Assembly: GCA_016295665.1 (NCBI GenBank)
Contig: JAEDKS010000016.1
Location: 1 to 22,758 of the forward strand
Source of the DNA: Clostridia bacterium
Lineage (GTDB): Bacteria; Bacillota; Clostridia; Christensenellales; Aristaeellaceae
DNA: 22,758 nt
Direction of reading: 5' to 3'
Positions within the stretch are counted from its first letter, which is position 1. Every line of letters starts with the position of its first letter. Below the pieces are notes generated by a model, which saw nothing but the letters and a program-made list of their open reading frames with translations, had not been told where the DNA came from and ran no database searches. Both the position numbers and the translations under genes were made by a program. Shown in pieces: positions 1-7,876 of the stretch.

Positions 1-261
1 AGCCATCCCGTCATCACCACCGAGTGGCAGGATCTGGTCATCGACCTGGAGGCATCCGGCTTCCCGGGCATGACCAACGCGTTCCACATCCGTGCCTTCG
101 CGCGCTGCGTGATCTGGCTGGATGAGATCTCCTTCTCCGAGGCCGTCGCGCCCGTGGACGCCACCAGCTCCGAGACCATTCTGGCTGGCCTGACCGCGCC
201 CGAGACCGGCAAGCCCGGCGATCTGCCCATCCGGGACTACGTCGCTGCGCTGGAGCAGTAA
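1..261 (+). CDS. C-terminal fragment of an unidentified protein, possibly ending in a beta-sandwich domain
   Basis: An open frame enters from the left edge and runs 86 codons to a TAA stop at 259-261, so the start and most of the gene lie outside the window. The visible part reads EWQDLVIDLEASGFPG, then FHIRAFARCVIWLDEISF. A tryptophan strand followed by a 'vWLDEisF' strand is a common pattern at the end of jelly-roll (carbohydrate-binding-like) domains. The last 40 residues are a low-complexity Ala/Pro/Thr-rich tail ending in RDYVAALEQ. I do not recognise the family. The gene is followed at once by an intrinsic terminator, so it belongs to a separate transcription unit from the LacI gene. 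It may or may not belong functionally to the sugar locus. Confidence 0.6.
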   Translation, partial: SHPVITTEWQDLVIDLEASGFPGMTNAFHIRAFARCVIWLDEISFSEAVAPVDATSSETILAGLTAPETGKPGDLPIRDYVAALEQ

Positions 262-280
262 TTCGCAACAGGTACCCCAT

Positions 281-308
281 GGAGGCAACTCGCTTGCCTC
301 CTCTTTTT
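281..308 (+). terminator. Rho-independent terminator after the partial gene
   Basis: GGAGGCAA (281-288) and TTGCCTCC (294-301) form a perfect 8-bp stem around a 5-nt loop, followed by TCTTTTT (302-308). It lies 20 bp past the stop codon of the upstream partial gene and isolates that gene from the LacI gene. Confidence 0.85.
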
Positions 309-367
309 ACGTCCGGGGCCGGGCAGGCGGAAAATCGCTTCAGAGCCACCTTTTTTTCCGGGTGGTA

Positions 368-396
368 TTGAAGTTGGAAGGAAAAAAAGGTATACT
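368..396 (+). promoter_or_regulatory. Sigma-A-type promoter of the LacI-family gene
   Basis: TTGAAG (368-373) is followed after exactly 17 bp by TATACT (391-396). Both boxes are close to the vegetative consensus and sit in an A-rich stretch unlike the GC-rich surroundings. The predicted start of transcription is near 403, giving a leader of about 50 nt before the ATG at 453. Confidence 0.75.
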
Positions 397-403
397 AATT
401 TTA

Positions 404-417
404 TTGCTGTATCGCAA
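404..417 (+). promoter_or_regulatory. Candidate operator (inverted repeat) at the LacI-gene transcription start
   Basis: TTGC (404-407) and GCAA (414-417) form an inverted repeat with a 6-bp spacer, placed just downstream of the -10 box. A repressor bound here would block transcription, so autoregulation by the LacI-family product is a reasonable guess. The half-sites are only 4 bp, so chance is possible. A related TTGC/GCAA palindrome lies upstream of the second binding-protein gene (12253-12268), but with a shorter spacer. Confidence 0.35.
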
Positions 418-452
418 GGGATACACACCAAGAAAACGCACTGGAGATAACG

Positions 453-1493
453 ATGGTTACATTAAAGGATATTGCCTCGGAGGCCGGTGTCAGCATCACA
501 ACGGTGTCCAACGTGGTGCACAACAGGAAGAGCCGCGTCTCCGCCGAGCGGATCGCCAAGATCTGGGAGATCATCGAGAGGGAGCACTACGTTCCCAGCA
601 TGACGGCGCGCTCCCTTGCCAACGATCACTCGTCCATCATCGGGATGGTCACGCATATTACGCCGCAAACCCCGGGCAGCACGGTGGACGATCCGTTCCT
701 GAGCTCCATCATGGCCAGCGTGGAGCAGCGCACCCGCGATGAGGGCTACTACCTGATGATCCGCTCCACCGAGGACGCGGAGGCCCTGACCTCCCTGATT
801 CACAGCTGGCGGCTGTCCGGTCTGATCCTCACCGGCCTGTATCCGGATGATTTCTTTGAATCCGTCAAGAAGCTGGGGATTCCGCTGGTGCTCATCGACA
901 GCTATGTGGACGATCCGGATATCTGCAGCATCGGCCTGGAGGACGAGCAGGGCGGCTACATCGCCACCAGACACCTGCTGGAAAACGGGCATCGGGTCAT
1001 TGCGTTTGCGTCGCCCACCATTCAGCCCGGCGGCGTCATCGACCTTCGCCTGCGGGGGTATCGCCGGGCCCTGGCGGAGTACGGCGTCGCCTTTGACCCC
1101 GCGCTGATTTTCACCCAGGAAATCTCCGTGCAGGAGGGCAAGAAGCTGGGCCGCCTGCTGAGCGAAAAGCCGGAGATCACCGGCATCTTTGCCTCCGCGG
1201 ACATTCTGGCGGCGGGCATCATGGCGGGGCTGAACGAGTGCGGGGTGGCCATTCCGCAGGACAAGTCCATCGTCGGCTTCGACGACCATTACCTGTCCCA
1301 GCTCACGTTCCCCGCCATGACGACCATCCATCAGGATGCCGAGCAGAAGGGCTTCCTGGCCACGGACATGATCCTGGCGCAGGTGCGGCAGGAGCCGATT
1401 GAGGAGAAGCACGTCATTCTGCCCGTGCATCTGGTGGAACGCGCCAGCGTCAGAAATCTGAATCAATCACGCCCCAGTCACGGGTCACGGTAA
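453..1493 (+). CDS. LacI-family transcriptional repressor
   Basis: 346-residue LacI/GalR-type regulator. Residues 1 to about 50 are the helix-turn-helix and hinge (LKDIASEAGVSITTVSNVVH, then RSLANDHSSIIGMV). About 60-335 form the periplasmic-binding-protein-like effector domain, with the family's SIVGFDD motif near 275 and LVERASVR at the expected end. The ATG at 453 is preceded by GGAG with 7 bp spacing. It probably represses one or both neighbouring sugar operons and is released by an imported sugar, but the effector is not readable from sequence. The last 12 or so residues, after LVERASVR, extend beyond the normal family end and are read from the antisense of the convergent GH65 gene, with a 44-bp coding overlap. 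No terminator separates the two genes. The family call is certain; the targets are inferred. Confidence 0.95.
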   Translation: MVTLKDIASEAGVSITTVSNVVHNRKSRVSAERIAKIWEIIEREHYVPSMTARSLANDHSSIIGMVTHITPQTPGSTVDDPFLSSIMASVEQRTRDEGYYLMIRSTEDAEALTSLIHSWRLSGLILTGLYPDDFFESVKKLGIPLVLIDSYVDDPDICSIGLEDEQGGYIATRHLLENGHRVIAFASPTIQPGGVIDLRLRGYRRALAEYGVAFDPALIFTQEISVQEGKKLGRLLSEKPEITGIFASADILAAGIMAGLNECGVAIPQDKSIVGFDDHYLSQLTFPAMTTIHQDAEQKGFLATDMILAQVRQEPIEEKHVILPVHLVERASVRNLNQSRPSHGSR

Positions 1494-3618
1494 CGCGCAG
1501 ACGCCTGCCGCCCGCGACGATGGGGAAGGACAGCCTGGTGATCTGCTCCGGCAAATGGGGGTGGATTTCGGGCTGTCCGTTTTTCATCCGCAGCCCCGCA
1601 AAGCCAAGGGCCGCGATCATCCACGCGCCGCCGTTGGAAGCGGGGTGGGTGCCGCCGATGTAGATTTCCCCGGCCCATTCCTTGCCGCAGCCCTTCATGT
1701 CGATGGTGGCGGTTCGCATGAACAGATCCCACGCCAGCTCCGGTCTGCCGAGGCGGCAGGCGGTCAGCGCGTACATGCAGGCCGACAGGCTGGAGCCATG
1801 CTCCGTGCGGGGCTCGTAGTAGGCCCAGTTGGCGGCGATGGTTTCTAAGGGGAAGTCCTCCGGGAACAGGGCCAGCATGGCGATCACATCCGCCTGCTTG
1901 ATGATCTGCGTCACCCCCGCCACGCCGTGATCCCCGCCCCAGTATTCGCGGGGATGGCACAGGCGCGAGCGCACGGTGTCCAGCGGGCAGTCCTCGAGGG
2001 CAAAGTAGCCGTCGAACTGCTCGATCACGCCGTTGCGCACGACCGGCTGCGCGATGCGCCCGCACAGATCGTGCAGCAGCTGCCAGTCCCGCCCGTAGTC
2101 CAGTTCGCGGAGCAGACCATCAAACCAGTCGGCGCGATCCGAAAAGATCTCCCGGAGAAGCAGCGCACTCTCCATCGTGTGGCGGATCATCCGGTTGGTG
2201 AAGGCGTTGTTCGTCACGCGCTCGTGGTACTCGTCCGGGCCGATGACGTCGGCGTAGTCCACCGCAGCCCTGTCCGCGTGGCAGCAGGCGCGGCTGATGA
2301 AGAAGCGGGCGCACTCCAGAATGACCCTCGCGCCGCCCGCCTCCAGCAGGGAGCGGTCCCCGGTGATTTCGTAGTAGCTGCGAAGGGCATAGGCGATGTC
2401 GCCGGAGATGTGAATCTGCTTGTCCCGGAAATAGGTGCGCACGGGGCGATGGGTGAACACATCCACAACGTTGAAGTTGGTGCAGCCCTCCTCGCCGCCC
2501 TCCTGGCTCTCCCAGGCATAGAACGCCCCGCGAAAGCCGTACGCCGCGGCCTTTTTGAGGGCGCCGGGCAGGGTTTCGATGCGGTAGCGCAGGAGCGAGC
2601 GGGCAATCTCCGGCTGGGTGTACACGAACATGGGAAAGAAGAAGATCTCCGAGTCCCAGAAGATCGCGCCTTTGTAGGTCTGCCCGGACAGACCCCGGGC
2701 CGGGATGGACAGGCTGTCCGCATGGCGGGGCGCGATGCTGTTGAGGTGGTACTGGCTGGCATGGAGACCCAGCGCGGCATCGTCGTCGCCCTCCAGATGG
2801 ACTTCGGAGCAGCGGCTGATCTCCGCCCACGCGGCCCTGTGGGCCGTCAGGCAGTCCGCGAAGCCCCTTGCCTTCATGGCCCGGCAGAGCGCCTGCGCCG
2901 CCTCCGCCGGATGCGCCACGTCCTGGGAGGTGTACACCGCGCCAAAGATGGCTGCGCACAGCACATCGCCCGGTCTGACCCGGCAGCGCAGCACGCGGAA
3001 CAGCCCTGCATCCTGCTGCTCGAAGGTCTCCTCGGCAGCAAAGTCGGCCTGTATGCACTGCGCCGAGGCCACGGTGATCCTCTTCTCACCGGTGACCGCC
3101 CGGACGAGCAGGGCTTCCCCCTGCTGATACCCGAAATCAAACAGGTGCGGGCCGTTGATGTCCCAGATGTCCGTGGAGATGCCGGTGTACAGCGTCACCT
3201 CGCCGGCCTCGGCGCAGCGCAGCTCGATGCGGTCGCACAGCAGATGGGTTTCCGCCATGGACACAAAGCGCTCACTGCGGATGGCAACCGGCCCGAAGTC
3301 CGTGTCCCGGTGATACAGGCCGTCACCGTAGTCGATGCCGGCACGGTGGGAAACAGGCTCCAACGCGCCAATCGCCATGGCCCTTCCGTTGAACAGCACC
3401 CTGGCATACAGGCAGTGCGGCGCGTTGACGGGCTCGCGCCAGCGATCCTGATACTGGTCATACACGCCGGAGAGGGTGATCGCCGGGAACCAGGTGCTGT
3501 CCGCTTCCTCGAACACGCCGCGCAGGCCCATATAGCCGTTCGCGCAGAGAAAACGGTTGCCGTCGGTCACGGTCTGCTCTCTGTCGTATCCGCTTCCGCA
3601 TAATGTCCACTTGCTCAT
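1450..3618 (-). CDS. GH65 glycoside phosphorylase (first, kojibiose/nigerose-phosphorylase-like)
   Basis: 722-residue GH65 enzyme, expected to cleave an alpha-glucoside with inorganic phosphate and invert it to beta-D-glucose 1-phosphate. It shows the N-terminal beta-sandwich, an (alpha/alpha)6 barrel with substrate motif FWDSE (320-324), general acid Glu463 in GPDEYHERVTNNAFTN, and the phosphate-site motif HGSSLS starting at His607. There is no signal peptide, so it is cytoplasmic. I chose the ATG at 3616-3618 because TAAGGAGG sits 7 nt upstream; the frame stays open further upstream but without a ribosome site. The segment AWESQEGGEEG...RPVRTYFRDKQIHIS resembles, from memory, nigerose- or kojibiose-type phosphorylases, so an acceptor such as glucose or rhamnose is possible but unproven. 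The C-terminus stops about 25 residues earlier than in its neighbour, inside the overlap with the LacI gene. Confidence 0.9.
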   Translation of the reverse strand: MSKWTLCGSGYDREQTVTDGNRFLCANGYMGLRGVFEEADSTWFPAITLSGVYDQYQDRWREPVNAPHCLYARVLFNGRAMAIGALEPVSHRAGIDYGDGLYHRDTDFGPVAIRSERFVSMAETHLLCDRIELRCAEAGEVTLYTGISTDIWDINGPHLFDFGYQQGEALLVRAVTGEKRITVASAQCIQADFAAEETFEQQDAGLFRVLRCRVRPGDVLCAAIFGAVYTSQDVAHPAEAAQALCRAMKARGFADCLTAHRAAWAEISRCSEVHLEGDDDAALGLHASQYHLNSIAPRHADSLSIPARGLSGQTYKGAIFWDSEIFFFPMFVYTQPEIARSLLRYRIETLPGALKKAAAYGFRGAFYAWESQEGGEEGCTNFNVVDVFTHRPVRTYFRDKQIHISGDIAYALRSYYEITGDRSLLEAGGARVILECARFFISRACCHADRAAVDYADVIGPDEYHERVTNNAFTNRMIRHTMESALLLREIFSDRADWFDGLLRELDYGRDWQLLHDLCGRIAQPVVRNGVIEQFDGYFALEDCPLDTVRSRLCHPREYWGGDHGVAGVTQIIKQADVIAMLALFPEDFPLETIAANWAYYEPRTEHGSSLSACMYALTACRLGRPELAWDLFMRTATIDMKGCGKEWAGEIYIGGTHPASNGGAWMIAALGFAGLRMKNGQPEIHPHLPEQITRLSFPIVAGGRRLRVTVTRDWGVIDSDF

Positions 3619-3635
3619 AGGCAGCCTCCTTATGG

Positions 3636-3664
3636 AAAAATCCGCCCGCAGGACGCAGGCGGAT
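3636..3664 (-). terminator. Terminator-like hairpin between the two GH65 genes
   Basis: On the minus strand ATCCGCCTGC (3664-3655) pairs with GCGGGCGGAT (3649-3640) across a 5-nt loop. The 10-bp stem has one G-T pair and is followed by five T residues in all (3640-3636). It starts 10 bp after the stop of the upstream GH65 gene and ends 6 bp before the ribosome site of the next. It would lower or condition expression of the second gene unless read through. Confidence 0.7.
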
Positions 3665-3673
3665 CTGCTTGGG

Positions 3674-5968
3674 TCATTGTCTGGGGACAATCAGTTCCTT
3701 TTCGGTCAGGGTGAGGGGCCGGTCGTAGATCAGCAGCGTCAGGGGATCGCCCTGCGTCAGGCTGAAGCTGGTTCGGCCCGGCTCCATACAGATGCGGATC
3801 ACCCGGCCCCGGTACATGACCGAGAAGCGGAGATGCTTCCACCGCTCCGGCAGGCGGGGCGCAAACCGCAGCTGTTCCCCGTCGCTGCGCAGGCCGGCAA
3901 AGCCGTACACGATATTGATCCATGCCATGGCGATGCTGGTGGTGTGCAGCCCCTCGCGGGTGTTGCGGTTGTAGTTGTCCAGATCCAGCCGGGTGGCGTA
4001 GCCAAAGAAGCGCATCGCCTCGTCCATGTTGTCCAGCTCCGCCGCGAGGATGGAGTGGATGGCCGGGGACAGGGAGGACTCATGGATGGTGCGGGGCTCG
4101 TAGAACTCGTAGTTGACGCGCTTGACCTCCCGGGTGAAGGAGGAGTTGTACAGGTACAGGAACATCAGCACATCCGGCTGCTTGATCATGTCGCTGCGAT
4201 AGATGCGGTCATAGGACCAGTGGTCATACAGCGGGAAATCGCTCATCGGAATGGCGCCGATGTCCGTGTGGGGCAGATCGAAGTAGCCGTCGTGCTGCTC
4301 GAACAGGCCCGTTTCATCCTGCGGGAGGTACATGTTCTGCGCGATGTGCTGCCATCGGGCGGTCTCGTCCTCCGTGAGGGCCGTCCTCTCCGCCAGCTGG
4401 GCATAGGCGGCGGGCTGCTCGTGCCGCATCCGGGTCAGCACCTCCGCCGCCCAGGCGAGGGTGCGCATGCCCATGTAGTTGGTGTAGGCGTTGTTGTTGA
4501 CCATCATGTGGAACTCGTCCGGGCCCATGACGCCGAAATAGCCGTACTTGCCCGTGGTGCTGCCGAGCTCCACGCGGCTGGTCAGGAACCGGGCAATCTG
4601 CAGCAGCATCTCCGCGCCATAGCGCCAGAGGAAGTCCATGTCCTCCGTCACGCGCACATAGTGCCAGATGCCGTAGGCTACTGCCGTGCTGGGCTGGAGC
4701 TGCAGACTGGCATGCTGCCACAGGGCGCAGGCCTCGTCGCCGTTCAGGGTGGCGATGGGGTAGCACGCCCCCCGGCAGTCCAGCATTTTGGCGCGCTCGA
4801 TGGCCATGGGCAGCGTGTTGTAGCGGAACAGCAGCAGGTCCCGGGCGGCTGCGGGGTTGGTGAACAGATAGAAGGGCAGGCAGCAGGCCTCGGTATCCCA
4901 GAAGGCATGACCGTTGTAGGCCTCGCCGGTCAGGCCCTTCGCGCCGATGTTGTGACGCATGCTGCCGCCGTTGTAGGTCTGGGCCAGCTGGAAGCTGCAG
5001 AAGCGGATGCCCTGCTGCTCCGCCGCGACGGTGGACAGTGCTTCCCCGTCTGCCGGCTCGATGAGGATGTCGGAGGTGCGCCACCATCTGTCCCAGAAAG
5101 CTCGCTGGGACGCCATGGCCTCGTCCAGGCTCACCCTTTCAGCGGCGGCGAGGGCCTCCACGCCGCTTTGCCACAGCGTTTCGCCCCCGGTGCCGTCAAA
5201 GCGGATTACTACCCGCTTGTCCACATGGGTCGCCACGCCCTGCGTCAGGTTGATGACGGCGGAGAGCGTGGCGGACCTTTCGTCCGTGGTGGCGCTTGCC
5301 CGGGCGGGAAGGTCCACCAGTGCCCCTGCCCAGACCTCCTGCCCGGACTGGCCTGTGCGGGACTGGAGCAGCATGCGGTGATCATCCGCCACGGCGCGCG
5401 CTTTCTGCCAGAAGCAGCGCTGGCGGCCCTCGTGCACCACGTCAAAGGAGAGCGTGGAGGAAAACGCGACGCTGCCGGAGAAGTTCAGCGGCTCAAGGGT
5501 GATGCGCTGATAGGCCCTGTCCCGGTGCACCATGTGCACAAAGCGCAGGAACGTCAGGCGCAGCGACTTGCCGGAGGCTGTCGTCCACACGAAGCTGCGC
5601 GTCAGCGTTCCGGCGCGCATGTCCAGCTCCCGGACGAAATCGCTGAAGCGCACCCTGCCCAGGTCGAGGGTCTCGCCGTCCAGCTCGATGCCTGTCATCA
5701 GCCACTCGGCGCAGGGGATCATGAAATGGGACTTGTCGATGATGCCCCGATAGGAGCGGCTGAGCTGCTCCAGCTCATACACGCCGTTGACATACGCGCC
5801 CCGCAGGCTGTCCACGCTGCCGCCCTCGTCAAAGCAGCCCCGCACGCCCATGGACTCGTTGGCCAGGGAGAACACGGACTCGCTCACGCGGGCATGGGCC
5901 GGATCAAAGCCCCGCTCGATGACCTTCCACGGATCCACCACAAAATAGACATCTGCTGCTTTCGCCAC
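3674..5968 (-). CDS. GH65 glycoside phosphorylase (second, full-length)
   Basis: 764-residue GH65 enzyme of normal family length. Motifs visible are FWDTE (356-360) in the barrel, general acid Glu485 in GVMGPDEFHMMVNNNAYTN, and the phosphate-site motif HESSLS from His629. A complete C-terminal beta-sandwich follows. Family knowledge predicts inverting phosphorolysis of an alpha-glucoside to beta-glucose 1-phosphate in the cytoplasm; there is no leader peptide. The start is GTG (5966-5968) reading VAKAADVYFVVDPWK, with AGGGGCG 8 nt upstream, so translation initiation is probably moderate. It follows the MalG-type permease gene by 34 bp and is surely in the same operon. It is clearly divergent from the adjacent GH65 (different loop around ALWQHASLQLQPSTAVAYG), so the two probably use different acceptors rather than being recent duplicates. 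I cannot assign the disaccharide. Confidence 0.9.
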   Translation of the reverse strand: MAKAADVYFVVDPWKVIERGFDPAHARVSESVFSLANESMGVRGCFDEGGSVDSLRGAYVNGVYELEQLSRSYRGIIDKSHFMIPCAEWLMTGIELDGETLDLGRVRFSDFVRELDMRAGTLTRSFVWTTASGKSLRLTFLRFVHMVHRDRAYQRITLEPLNFSGSVAFSSTLSFDVVHEGRQRCFWQKARAVADDHRMLLQSRTGQSGQEVWAGALVDLPARASATTDERSATLSAVINLTQGVATHVDKRVVIRFDGTGGETLWQSGVEALAAAERVSLDEAMASQRAFWDRWWRTSDILIEPADGEALSTVAAEQQGIRFCSFQLAQTYNGGSMRHNIGAKGLTGEAYNGHAFWDTEACCLPFYLFTNPAAARDLLLFRYNTLPMAIERAKMLDCRGACYPIATLNGDEACALWQHASLQLQPSTAVAYGIWHYVRVTEDMDFLWRYGAEMLLQIARFLTSRVELGSTTGKYGYFGVMGPDEFHMMVNNNAYTNYMGMRTLAWAAEVLTRMRHEQPAAYAQLAERTALTEDETARWQHIAQNMYLPQDETGLFEQHDGYFDLPHTDIGAIPMSDFPLYDHWSYDRIYRSDMIKQPDVLMFLYLYNSSFTREVKRVNYEFYEPRTIHESSLSPAIHSILAAELDNMDEAMRFFGYATRLDLDNYNRNTREGLHTTSIAMAWINIVYGFAGLRSDGEQLRFAPRLPERWKHLRFSVMYRGRVIRICMEPGRTSFSLTQGDPLTLLIYDRPLTLTEKELIVPRQ

Positions 5969-6002
5969 AGGAATCGCCCCTATCGTTGTAAGTCTTTGGG
6001 AA

Positions 6003-6872
6003 TTAGCCCTTGATGCCCACGGAAACGGCGTTTTCGGTCAGCTGCTTCTGGAAGATGAAGAACAGGATGATCGGCGGGATCATCGAGAACACCACGGAGC
6101 GCATCATCGCATCCGCGTTGACGGTCTGCTCGGTGCTGAACACGAACAGGCGCACCATCACCGTCTGCATGGACGCGCCGCGCAGCACCAGGTAGGGCAG
6201 GAGGAAGTCCGACCAGGCGGCGTTGACGGCGAAGATGGAGATCACCGCGCAGATGGGCTTGGACAGCGGCAGCACGATCCGGAAGAAGGTCTGCAGCTGG
6301 CTGGCGCCGTCGATGTGGCCCGCTTCGATGATGGAGCGGGGCAGCGATTCAAAAAACTGCACGAAAAGGACGACGTACATGGCGTTGGCGCCAAAGGACA
6401 GCCACAGCGGCAGGAAGGAATTGCCCAGGTTCAGCTTCTGAATGTTCATGAACAGGGGCACGATGCTGATGGTCGTGGGCAGAAGGAGAGAGAGCATCAC
6501 CAGCTTCTTGACCACGCTGTAGCCCCGGGGCCGGAGGATGCCCAGCCCGTAGCCCAGCAGGCCGTTAAAGACGATGGCGCACACCACGCTGCCCGCTACG
6601 GAGATGGACGAGTTGAGGTAGTTTCGGGCGATGTCCAGCTGCGTCCAGGTGAGGACGTAGGCATTCAGGCTGAAGGAAGCGGGCAGAAGGGAGGTGCTGG
6701 ACATGAATTCCTTCAGATCCTTGAAGCCGGCCAGGATGACCCAGACCAGCGGAAAGAGGGCCACCACCGTCATCAGCAGGCAGAGGAGAACGATGATCGC
6801 ATAGCCGACCCGCACGGAGGCGGAGTGCATGTCGTATTCCCGGATGACGCCGGAATAAACTGCTTTTTTCAT
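6003..6872 (-). CDS. Sugar ABC transporter permease, MalG/AraQ type
   Basis: 289-residue inner-membrane subunit of a carbohydrate ABC importer (CUT1 class). About six hydrophobic segments are visible, beginning VGYAIIVLLCLLMTVVALF near residue 20. The cytoplasmic EAA loop that docks the ATPase reads EAGHIDGASQLQTFFRIVLP. The C-terminus VSVGIKG is typical of MalG-like subunits. The ATG at 6870-6872 is preceded by GAGGAGG, which overlaps the stop of the upstream permease gene (gap 13 bp), so the two are translated together. It pairs with the MalF-type subunit and the binding protein upstream. No ATPase gene is present, as is usual where a shared MsmK/UgpC-like ATPase serves many importers. Confidence 0.93.
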   Translation of the reverse strand: MKKAVYSGVIREYDMHSASVRVGYAIIVLLCLLMTVVALFPLVWVILAGFKDLKEFMSSTSLLPASFSLNAYVLTWTQLDIARNYLNSSISVAGSVVCAIVFNGLLGYGLGILRPRGYSVVKKLVMLSLLLPTTISIVPLFMNIQKLNLGNSFLPLWLSFGANAMYVVLFVQFFESLPRSIIEAGHIDGASQLQTFFRIVLPLSKPICAVISIFAVNAAWSDFLLPYLVLRGASMQTVMVRLFVFSTEQTVNADAMMRSVVFSMIPPIILFFIFQKQLTENAVSVGIKG

Positions 6873-6885
6873 GTGCTCCGCCTCC

Positions 6886-7794
6886 TCACTCCCAGTCGGA
6901 TTCCCTGCGGTTGAAGTAGGAATAGACAGCCGTCATCAGCAGCAGGATGATCGTGACGATCACCGCCACGGCGGAGGCCTTGCCGTAATTCATCGAGCCG
7001 CCGAAGGCGTACTGCCACATCAGCTGCATCAGCGACAGAGAGGCGTTGTCCGGGCCGCCCTTGGTCAGCACCATGGGCTCGTACATGATCTGGAACACGG
7101 AGATGATCTGCAGAATCAGCAGCGTCCCCGTCAGCTTCCGGATCGCGGGCAGCAGAATGTGGAAGATGCGCTGTCCCACGTTGGCCCCGTCGATGGTGGC
7201 GGCTTCGTACAGCTCGGGACTGATGCCCGCGATGCTCGCCATGTAGATGAGGGCCGTCGCGCCCGCGCCCTTCCAGGTGGCGATCAGAATGATGATGGGT
7301 ATGACCCAGTCCGCCCGTGTCAGGTAGGTCTGCGGCGGAATGCCGAACGTGCTGAGCAGGATGTTGAGCACGCCCGTGGGCCCGCCGGAGAAGAAGGACG
7401 ACCACAGAATGACGACCGCCAGCCCCGGTAGCATGTTGGGCAGATAGGCCACCGTGCGGAAGAAGCCCTTCCCCCGGCGCGTTTCACCGATGAGGATGGC
7501 GAGCACAATCGGCAGCAGAAAGCCGATGAGCAGCGACCAGAAGGTGTAGGAAAAGGTGTTTGTCAGGGCCTGGAGGAAATCGTCCTTCTTCATGACGCTG
7601 AGGTAGTTCTCCAGGCCGATGAACCGGACCAGCTCCACATTGCGCGTCTTGTACAGGCTCATGCGGACGCTCTCGAACAGGGGCTCCCACACGAAGAATG
7701 TCATCAGAATCAGGCTGGGCAGCATGATCAGCCATGCCTTGGCGGATTCCAGCCCCCTTGCGCCTGACAAAACCCGGCTCCTGCCTTTGCTCAC
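6886..7794 (-). CDS. Sugar ABC transporter permease, MalF/LplB type
   Basis: 302-residue membrane subunit with about six transmembrane helices. The first is AWLIMLPSLILMTFFVWEP near residues 19-37. The ATPase-docking loop is YEAATIDGANVGQRIFHILL, and the conserved FGGSMNYGKASA segment lies near the end. The start is GTG (7792-7794), chosen because GGAGG lies 7 nt upstream. It is encoded between the binding protein and the MalG-type permease, in the standard order for CUT1 importers. A long stem-loop separates it from the binding-protein gene. The importer probably brings the GH65 substrate or substrates into the cell, since both phosphorylases follow in the same operon. Confidence 0.93.
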   Translation of the reverse strand: MSKGRSRVLSGARGLESAKAWLIMLPSLILMTFFVWEPLFESVRMSLYKTRNVELVRFIGLENYLSVMKKDDFLQALTNTFSYTFWSLLIGFLLPIVLAILIGETRRGKGFFRTVAYLPNMLPGLAVVILWSSFFSGGPTGVLNILLSTFGIPPQTYLTRADWVIPIIILIATWKGAGATALIYMASIAGISPELYEAATIDGANVGQRIFHILLPAIRKLTGTLLILQIISVFQIMYEPMVLTKGGPDNASLSLMQLMWQYAFGGSMNYGKASAVAVIVTIILLLMTAVYSYFNRRESDWE

Positions 7795-7819
7795 GATGAT
7801 CCCTCCAGACCGTCCTTCG

Positions 7820-7868
7820 GATGCGAAAGCGTGGGGGCGAGGGATGCTCCGCCGCCCCTGCTTTCATC
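7820..7868 (-). repeat. Stem-loop between binding-protein and permease genes
   Basis: An interrupted inverted repeat: GATG (7820-7823), AAAGC (7826-7830) and GGGGCG (7834-7839) pair with CGCCCC (7853-7858), GCTTT (7860-7864) and CATC (7865-7868). It lies in the 82-bp gap between the two genes and has no T-tract. This suggests an mRNA processing or stabilising structure that keeps binding-protein output above permease output, not a full terminator. Confidence 0.6.
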
Positions 7869-7876
7869 GCGTCGTA

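Noticed and set aside
453..1493. CcpA-type cre sites near the promoters
   Set aside because: I compared the promoter regions with the usual cre pattern by eye and found no good match; the palindromes seen differ in core and length.
3557..6013. 818-codon open frame on the plus strand across both GH65 genes
   Set aside because: It is antisense to two enzymes with intact catalytic motifs. Its product is rich in Gly, Ala, Val, Gln and His with no recognisable domain, as expected from mirror frames of GC-rich codons.
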